Assembly (NCBI RefSeq): GCF_014904705.1
Contig: NZ_JACZCQ010000004.1
Location: forward strand, 186,001-250,000
Origin: Nisaea sediminum
Lineage (GTDB): Bacteria > Pseudomonadota > Alphaproteobacteria > Thalassobaculales > Thalassobaculaceae
Length of the DNA: 64,000 nt
Direction of reading: 5' to 3'
Positions 58,555 through 64,000 of the stretch are shown in pieces (position 1 is the stretch's first letter; each line of letters begins with the position of its first letter). The notes under the pieces were generated by a model that was not told where the DNA came from, made no database searches, and saw nothing but the letters and a program-made list of their open reading frames with translations. The position numbers and the translations under genes were made by a program.

Positions 58555-60276
58555 GTGGGAAGTACGATGAACGGCGCTCAGGTCATCCTGAAGATGCTGG
58601 AGCTCCATGGCGTATCGCACGTCTTCGGTCTCCCCGGCGAGACGACGATCGGCTGGTACAAGGAATGGCGCCGCCATTCAAACATCGAATTCGTCCTGAC
58701 CCGGGACGAGCGGACCGCCGCCTTCGCCGCCGAGGCCTACGCCAAGATCACCGGACGACCCTGCGTCCTCGAAGCGCCGAGCCCCGGCGTGACCCACTGC
58801 ACGCCCGGCCTGACCGAGGCCTATCTGAGCTCGGTGCCGGTGATCTATTTCAGCTCCGACATCCCGGTGAACCAGGACAAGAAGCACGGGCTGACGGGGG
58901 TCGACCAGACCGCGCTCTATGACAGCATCTGCAAGGAATCCTTCCACCTGACCAGCGTGAAGGACATTCCCTTCTTGCTCCGCCGCGCCTTCCGCGTGGC
59001 GACCTCGGGGCGGCCCGCGCCGGTCCATGTCCGCGTGCCGATCAACATCTTCCACGACGAGGCCGAGATCGACGATCTCTATGCCGAGCAGGATTACAGC
59101 CACTACCCGGCGCACCGTCCGGTCGCCGACCATTCGAAGATCCGCCAGGCGATCGAGATCCTGCTGGCAGCCGAGAAGCCGGTCATCGTCTGCGGCCAGG
59201 GCGCGCTGATCTCGCGGGCCTCGGAGATCCTCGTCGAGCTTGCCGAACTGCTGCAGATCCCGGTCGCGACGACCACCCCGGGCAAGGGCACCATCGCGGA
59301 AACCCACCCGCTGTCACTGCGCGTCATCGGCGCCCGCGGCGGGATGGACTATTCAAACGCTTACGTGAACAGCGCCGATACGGTCTTCTTCGTCGGCACC
59401 AATACCGACTCCAGCTCGACCGACCACTGGAAACTCTACGGTGATCCGAAGACCAAGACCTTCCTCCATCTCGACATCGCCGAAGCCCATGTCGGGAACA
59501 ACTTCCCGCTGAAGGTGGGTCTCGTCGGCGATGCGCGGGCGACGCTCGAATACATGGTCGAGCTGATCCGCGCCGGCCATCCCGACCTGAAGCGCGAGAC
59601 GCTCGACCTCACCCAGATCAAGCGGACGGCGCTCGACAATGTCTTCAATTCCAACATCCCGATGCCGGAAGGTACCGTCTCGCCAGTGAAGCTGACCCAG
59701 GTGCTCGATACGATCCTCCCGCCGAATGCGATCGTGACGGCGGAACCCGGTGTCAGCGCGATTTATCCCTCTGCCTTGCTCTCCCTGAAACAGGCCGGGC
59801 GGGGCTATATCACGAACTATTCGATGGGCGCGCTCGGCTACTCCGTCCCTGCCGGGATCGGCGCCTCCTTCGCGAACGACGGTCCGGTGATCTCCTTCAC
59901 CGGGGACGGTTCGCTCGCCTTCGTGCTCGGCGATTTCGAGACCATCAAGCGCAGCGGCAAGAACCACACCGTGATCCTCACCCGGAACGACAATTACGGC
60001 TGGATCCGCGGCGAGGCCATCCTGCTCGACGATGTCGACGAGCCCTGGTCGACGGATTTCGGCGCCGTCGACTATATCAAGGTCGCAGAAGGCTTCGGTT
60101 TTCGGACCGCCCGGATCACTTCCGAGAGCGAGATCGAGCCGGTCCTCCGAGACGCCATTTCCCATCCCGGCGCCAGCTTCGTCGAGATCATGGTGCCGTC
60201 ACAGGACAAGATCGTGCCGTTCGTCCCCTCCTGGGTCCGCGCCGCGAAATCAAAGAACCTGCCCTATTTCTCCTGA
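58555..60276 (+). CDS. ThDP-dependent enzyme, acetolactate-synthase-like, substrate unknown
   Basis: A 573-residue ThDP enzyme. The N-terminal domain has G-L-P-G-E-T-T with the catalytic glutamate near residue 28. The middle domain (about 195-330) binds a nucleotide in many relatives, and the C-terminal domain has G-D-G-S-L-A-F ... N-D-N-Y-G-W for Mg-ThDP. GTG 58555 with AGGGAG 8 nt upstream is preferred; ATG 58567 is the alternative. Relatives are acetolactate synthases, benzoylformate decarboxylases and sulfoacetaldehyde acetyltransferases. No small regulatory subunit (IlvH) follows, so a biosynthetic IlvB is unlikely. Confidence 0.82.
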   Translation: MGSTMNGAQVILKMLELHGVSHVFGLPGETTIGWYKEWRRHSNIEFVLTRDERTAAFAAEAYAKITGRPCVLEAPSPGVTHCTPGLTEAYLSSVPVIYFSSDIPVNQDKKHGLTGVDQTALYDSICKESFHLTSVKDIPFLLRRAFRVATSGRPAPVHVRVPINIFHDEAEIDDLYAEQDYSHYPAHRPVADHSKIRQAIEILLAAEKPVIVCGQGALISRASEILVELAELLQIPVATTTPGKGTIAETHPLSLRVIGARGGMDYSNAYVNSADTVFFVGTNTDSSSTDHWKLYGDPKTKTFLHLDIAEAHVGNNFPLKVGLVGDARATLEYMVELIRAGHPDLKRETLDLTQIKRTALDNVFNSNIPMPEGTVSPVKLTQVLDTILPPNAIVTAEPGVSAIYPSALLSLKQAGRGYITNYSMGALGYSVPAGIGASFANDGPVISFTGDGSLAFVLGDFETIKRSGKNHTVILTRNDNYGWIRGEAILLDDVDEPWSTDFGAVDYIKVAEGFGFRTARITSESEIEPVLRDAISHPGASFVEIMVPSQDKIVPFVPSWVRAAKSKNLPYFS

Positions 60277-60279
60277 CGA

Positions 60280-61539
60280 TCAGGCCGAACCCATCGCCCG
60301 CGCGGGGCTGCGCCGGTCGAGTTGGAACCAGAGGAAGGCCGCGACTCCGAGGTTCAGCAGGTTCCAGGCGACGCCGTTGAGGAAGGCCGCGTCGTAGGAC
60401 AGGGTCAGATCATAGATCACGCCCGACATCCAGCCGCCGAGCGCCATGCCGAGCAGGGTCGCCGATAGCACGAGGCCGACCCGCGTGCCCGCCTCCGCGG
60501 CCGGAAAGACCCGGCGCACGACCAACGCATAGGTCGGCACGATACCGCCCTGGGCCAGTCCGAACAGGGCGGAGACGAAATAGAGCGAGACCAGTCCGTC
60601 GAAAGGCAGGAAGAGCAGCAGCGACAGCCCCTGCAGGAACGACGACAACATCAGCGTGCGCAGCGCGCCGATCTTGTCGGCGATCCAGCCGAAGGTGAGC
60701 CGGCTGATGATCCCTGCGAACAACATCAGGGACAGCATCTCCGCGCCGCGCGCCGTGCCGTAGCCCAGATCCCCGCAATAGGCCACGATATGCACCTGCG
60801 GCATCGCCATGGCGACACAGCAGGCCAGCCCGGCGAGGAGCAGCAGCCCCTGCACCACCGGCCCGCGCAAGGAGATCTCGTCGGTCTCCGGAACGGACTG
60901 AGGCCCCGTCTGCACACCGGGTGCGGGCGGCGCCACCTCGGGGCTTCGCTGGCGCAGTGCCGTGGAGAGTGGCAACAGGGTCAGCAGGCAGATTCCCGCG
61001 ATGATGACATGCGTGTCGCGCCAGCCCTGACTGTCGACGAGATATTGCACCACAGGCGGCCAGACCGTTCCGGCGAGATAGCTTCCGCTGGCACCGATAG
61101 CGACCGCGAGGCCCCGGCGGCGCTGGAACCAGTGGGTGATGTCGGAGATCACCGGCCCAAAGCTGGCCGAGCTGCCGAGCATCCCGATCAGCACGCCCTG
61201 AAGCGCCGCGAACTGCCAGAGGCTCGCGGCCTGGGCGGAGAGGAAATATCCGAGCGCGAGCATAACCGCGCCGAAGCGCAGCGGGATCATGATGCCGAAA
61301 CGATCCGCCAGGCGCCCCATCAGGATGCCTCCGACGGCGAACCCGATCATCGTCACCGTATAGGGGAGTGAGGCATCCGCCCGCGCCACGTTGAAATCCG
61401 CCTCCACCGCCGGCAGGGTCACGACAACCGACCAGAGACCGACACCGCCGATCATGCTGATCAACAGGGACATGGAGAGGCGGAACCAGGCGTAGGGACT
61501 GTCGACCTCACGCACCGCGAAGATGGACGCGTTTTTCAT
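60280..61539 (-). CDS. MFS transporter
   Basis: A 419-residue protein with twelve hydrophobic helices and the loop 2-3 motif G-R-L-A-D-R-F-G (about 76-83). A second copy, G-W-I-A-D-K-I-G, lies in the C-terminal half. This pattern is of the major facilitator superfamily, near the oxalate/monocarboxylate type. It is convergent with the ThDP enzyme gene (3 nt apart) and 102 nt downstream of another MFS gene. A carboxylic acid substrate is plausible only by family. Confidence 0.85.
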   Translation of the reverse strand: MKNASIFAVREVDSPYAWFRLSMSLLISMIGGVGLWSVVVTLPAVEADFNVARADASLPYTVTMIGFAVGGILMGRLADRFGIMIPLRFGAVMLALGYFLSAQAASLWQFAALQGVLIGMLGSSASFGPVISDITHWFQRRRGLAVAIGASGSYLAGTVWPPVVQYLVDSQGWRDTHVIIAGICLLTLLPLSTALRQRSPEVAPPAPGVQTGPQSVPETDEISLRGPVVQGLLLLAGLACCVAMAMPQVHIVAYCGDLGYGTARGAEMLSLMLFAGIISRLTFGWIADKIGALRTLMLSSFLQGLSLLLFLPFDGLVSLYFVSALFGLAQGGIVPTYALVVRRVFPAAEAGTRVGLVLSATLLGMALGGWMSGVIYDLTLSYDAAFLNGVAWNLLNLGVAAFLWFQLDRRSPARAMGSA

Positions 61540-61641
61540 TCGGCGATTTGCCTTGTTCGAGAAAGGATTGGGAGCCGCCCGAAAGGTGGCGGCCGGTCAA
61601 AAATAGCCGAGATGGCGCCCGGCGCAAAGCGGTCAGGCCGC

Positions 61642-62838
61642 TTACTTGACCGCGGGTACGGAAACGTGTTCCGCGAGGATGCTCAGGACCAGTGCCGCGA
61701 CAAAGCAGCCCGCCAGCATCGGCGAAACGGCCGGCCAGCCCCACAGGCTTGCGACGAACCCCGCCAACGGCGGTCCAACCATTGCACCGCCCGCTCCGAA
61801 CTGGGCGAGCACCCCGTTCGCGGACGCGAGCCCTTCCGGCCCGGCCACGAGATCCGGCAGGCGGGTGAAGGCGACTGCCGGATAGAGCCCGACGAAGGCG
61901 TTCGCGAGGATGGCGGCAGCGGCCGCGAGCCAGGCCGGATGAAGGCCTCCGATCTCGGCAGAGAAAGTGAAAACAGCGAGGGTGAAGATGGCCGCGACCA
62001 ACAGACCCGTCGCCGCAAGGCGAAGAAACGCGTTCCGGCCATAAAGACGCGAGAGCGCCCAGCCGGCGGCGAAGCTGCCCGCCATGGTCGCGAGCGAGGC
62101 CACACCGGCAAAGATCCCGGCGGCTGCGGACGCAAGTCCGGTTTCCTCGATCAGGTAGGTCGGCAGCATCGCCAGCATGCCGACCTCGGCGAGGGTGAAG
62201 CAGCCGAACCCGGCCGTCAGAAGCCAGACGGGGAGCCCGGGAAAGACCAGCCGGGCGACAGCAGGACGCGGCGCACCCGGAAGGGCGAACCATCCCGCGG
62301 CGACAATGACGGCGAGCAGTCCCCAGGCAAGAAAGATCCCGCTCATCGGCAGGACAGCAAGCATGGCCCCGGTTACAGCCACCCCGATGGCGAGTCCGGC
62401 GGGCACGAAGGTGCTCCAGAGCGCGAATGCCGCGCCCCGCGCCGCCGGTGGCGCGACGGTCGCGATCATGCTGGGAGCGGCAATGACGATGAGGACGTAT
62501 CCCGCCGCTTCCGCAAGACGCAGCGCGACCAGTGCCGACGCATCCGGCGCAAACCCCTCGCCGATCCCGGCGGCCGCGAGCAGCAGCAATCCGAAGCCGA
62601 GCCCCTGCCGGTTGCCGAGCCGGCCGATCAGTAGGCCCGCGAGAAGCCCGAGAACTGCACCGCCCGCTTCCAGCAGTGAGGCGATCCACCCGGCCTCGGC
62701 GAGCGTCAGGCCGTATTCCTCCCGGAGAATCGGGAGCAAGGCCGACATCTTGCCGAGCTGGGCCGCCGCCAGCAGCCCCATCAGCCAGAGAAGAATGATC
62801 TGCGGCCAGTACCGCCCGGAAATGCCATTCTGATGCAT
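61642..62838 (-). CDS. MFS transporter
   Basis: A 398-residue protein with about twelve helices and an L-I-G-R-L-G-N-R-Q-G loop (about 71-80). It is shorter and more hydrophobic than its neighbour at 60280 and seems of another subfamily (CynX/sugar-phosphate-like). It starts at ATG 62838, 78 nt downstream of the XRE regulator gene and on the same strand, so the regulator may control it. Confidence 0.83.
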   Translation of the reverse strand: MHQNGISGRYWPQIILLWLMGLLAAAQLGKMSALLPILREEYGLTLAEAGWIASLLEAGGAVLGLLAGLLIGRLGNRQGLGFGLLLLAAAGIGEGFAPDASALVALRLAEAAGYVLIVIAAPSMIATVAPPAARGAAFALWSTFVPAGLAIGVAVTGAMLAVLPMSGIFLAWGLLAVIVAAGWFALPGAPRPAVARLVFPGLPVWLLTAGFGCFTLAEVGMLAMLPTYLIEETGLASAAAGIFAGVASLATMAGSFAAGWALSRLYGRNAFLRLAATGLLVAAIFTLAVFTFSAEIGGLHPAWLAAAAAILANAFVGLYPAVAFTRLPDLVAGPEGLASANGVLAQFGAGGAMVGPPLAGFVASLWGWPAVSPMLAGCFVAALVLSILAEHVSVPAVK

Positions 62839-62916
62839 GACCAGACCCTAGGCGGACGCAAACGCCCCGGGCCACGCATAAAATATGCATCTGCTTTGCG
62901 CCCGCACTCCGGCCGG

Positions 62917-63480
62917 TCAGTCGAGCGTGGTCGCGAGGCGACCGGCGGTGCCATCCTCAAGCATGACGCGTTCCCAGAGGATGCGGCTCGGAACGATCGG
63001 CACGATGTCGCTGCCATTGATGCCGGTTTCGACCACCAGCGAGGCGAGGCCGCCTTCGTGCCAACCCATGGCGTCGAGGCCGCTTTCGGCCACCAGGATT
63101 TCCGGCGACGCGAAGACCAGCATCGACTTGCCCATGAGATCGGCCATATCGGCCCGCCAGTCCGCCTGTCGCGACCGCGACGCGGCGAGCAATCGGTGCG
63201 TCCGGTCGCAGACCAGATGGACCTTCATGCTGGAAGCCTCGACGAGACGGCGGAGCGCACTATCCTGCGACGGGCCCGGTGCCACCGCCAGCAGCTTCTG
63301 CGCTGCCGCGACATACGGCTCCGGCATGTCGAACGCACCTGTTTCCCAGCGTGAAACCGTGGTTTGCGTCACCCCGAGGAGTTCCGCGAGATGGCTCTGT
63401 TTCATCCCGCGATGCAGCCTCAACCGCTTCAGGGGAAAGGTGTTTGTCGCGTTGCTCTGGACTATGTTCTGACGATGCAT
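62917..63480 (-). CDS. XRE-family transcriptional regulator
   Basis: A 187-residue protein starting at ATG 63480 (M-H-R-Q-N-I-V-Q). The HTH_XRE domain covers about 15-65 (K-Q-S-H-L-A-E-L-L-G-V-T-Q-T-T-V-S-R-W-E). The C-terminal 110 residues form a globular region with no motif I recognise. It is divergent from the Orn/Lys/Arg decarboxylase gene, and upstream of an MFS gene. Control of either is possible. The longer frame ahead of the ATG is not conserved-looking. Confidence 0.82.
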   Translation of the reverse strand: MHRQNIVQSNATNTFPLKRLRLHRGMKQSHLAELLGVTQTTVSRWETGAFDMPEPYVAAAQKLLAVAPGPSQDSALRRLVEASSMKVHLVCDRTHRLLAASRSRQADWRADMADLMGKSMLVFASPEILVAESGLDAMGWHEGGLASLVVETGINGSDIVPIVPSRILWERVMLEDGTAGRLATTLD

Positions 63481-63701
63481 GTCGCACCCCGTACGGAACC
63501 GCTTTCTCACTATACCCGTGAAGGAGAGAGCGCGAAGCGTGCCTGCGGCCGGCAACTTACCCGCGGCGCGCAAATTTCCAATGCAGCCAGTTGACCGCGG
63601 CCGCAAAAGCCTATGAAACATTATATGAGGGACCGGGATAGAGACTGACATAGAAAAGGCAGACTCTGCCCATCCGCTTTTCCACGCGCCAGGACAGCTC
63701 C

Positions 63702-64000
63702 ATGAAGTTCCGCTTTCCGATCGTCATCATCGATGAAGACTTCCGTTCCGAGAACATCTCGGGCTCTGGCATTCGCGCGATCGCGCAAGCCATTGAGAGC
63801 GAGGGCTTCGAGGTCCTCGGCGTGACCAGCTACGGCGACCTCTCGAAGTTCGCCCAGCAGCAGTCCCGGGCCAGCACCTTCCTGCTCTCGATCGACGACG
63901 AGGAATTCACTCCCGGCCCCGATCTCGATCCGGCGGTGCTCAACCTGCGGAACTTCATCGAGGAAGTGCGCTGGAAGAACGCCGAGGTGCCGATCTATAT
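63702..64000 (+). CDS. Orn/Lys/Arg decarboxylase, partial (N-terminus only)
   Basis: The first 99 residues are present, beginning M-K-F-R-F-P-I-V-I-I-D-E-D-F-R-S-E-N. This is the N-terminal wing (response-regulator-like) domain of fold-type I amino acid decarboxylases: I-I-D-E-D near residue 9, then a helix and T-F-L-L-S-I-D-D. The PLP domain lies beyond the window. The enzyme would make agmatine, cadaverine or putrescine. AGGA lies 8 nt upstream of the ATG. Confidence 0.8.
   Translation, partial: MKFRFPIVIIDEDFRSENISGSGIRAIAQAIESEGFEVLGVTSYGDLSKFAQQQSRASTFLLSIDDEEFTPGPDLDPAVLNLRNFIEEVRWKNAEVPIY

Noticed and set aside
63658-63670. GGCAGA-C-TCTGCC palindrome before the decarboxylase gene
   Set aside because: It is short (6-bp arms) and alone; the length is not enough to claim an operator.

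Overview
The window looks like a chromosomal segment of a high-GC alphaproteobacterium, probably a marine or environmental Rhodospirillales-type organism. The strongest taxonomic clue is a complete PhyR/NepR/EcfG general stress response locus, a system confined to Alphaproteobacteria. The rest is densely packed catabolic and transport operons with many ATGA start/stop overlaps. I saw no rRNA, tRNA, CRISPR array, insertion sequence or prophage.

Layout. 1-4504 (minus): a PotABCD-type ABC importer and the start of a hydantoin/Asp-Glu racemase. 4851-5852 (plus): an EamA exporter. 5860-12368: an ectoine/hydroxyectoine catabolic module, with eutB-eutC-asnC(doeX)-doeD on the minus strand and doeA plus an ArgE-like M20 deacetylase on the plus strand, around a palindrome-rich divergent control region. 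12378-19212 (minus): NAD-dependent molybdenum formate dehydrogenase operon fdsGBA-fdhD-fdsD followed by a LysR gene.

19372-30183: general stress response island. Two HWE-family histidine kinases, a DUF1328 gene, phyR, nepR and ecfG are followed by membrane and envelope proteins (lipid kinase, DUF883, PRC-barrel, OmpA-like, small lipoprotein, AI-2E family, PLDc_N). Seven sites in this stretch fit the same EcfG promoter, GGAAC-N16-CGTT. One has no ORF behind it but leads to an intrinsic terminator about 120 nt downstream, which makes a candidate stress-induced small RNA at about 21221-21342.

30203-40052 (minus): a DUF6064 protein, a Tat-exported aldo/keto reductase, and a hydroxycinnamate (ferulate/coumarate type) CoA-dependent beta-oxidative operon with its TRAP importer. 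The TRAP binding protein and small permease are joined in one open frame. 40160-45805 (minus): a ribose-type sugar ABC importer with a FadR-type regulator. 46279-46506: a DUF1127 protein. 46561-54183: an anthraniloyl-CoA (2-aminobenzoyl-CoA) degradation operon with a MarR regulator, two tandem 14-bp palindromes upstream and a divergent RidA enamine deaminase. 54193-56729: an FMN alpha-hydroxyacid dehydrogenase and class II fumarase. 56916-57677: a TPR protein that looks like the truncated N-terminus of a SPINDLY/O-GlcNAc-transferase-like enzyme. 57782-64000: a flavin reductase-like protein, a ThDP enzyme of unknown substrate, two MFS transporters, an XRE regulator and the start of an Orn/Lys/Arg decarboxylase.

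Functional assignments rest on reading motifs and gene order by eye. No similarity search or fold prediction was run.
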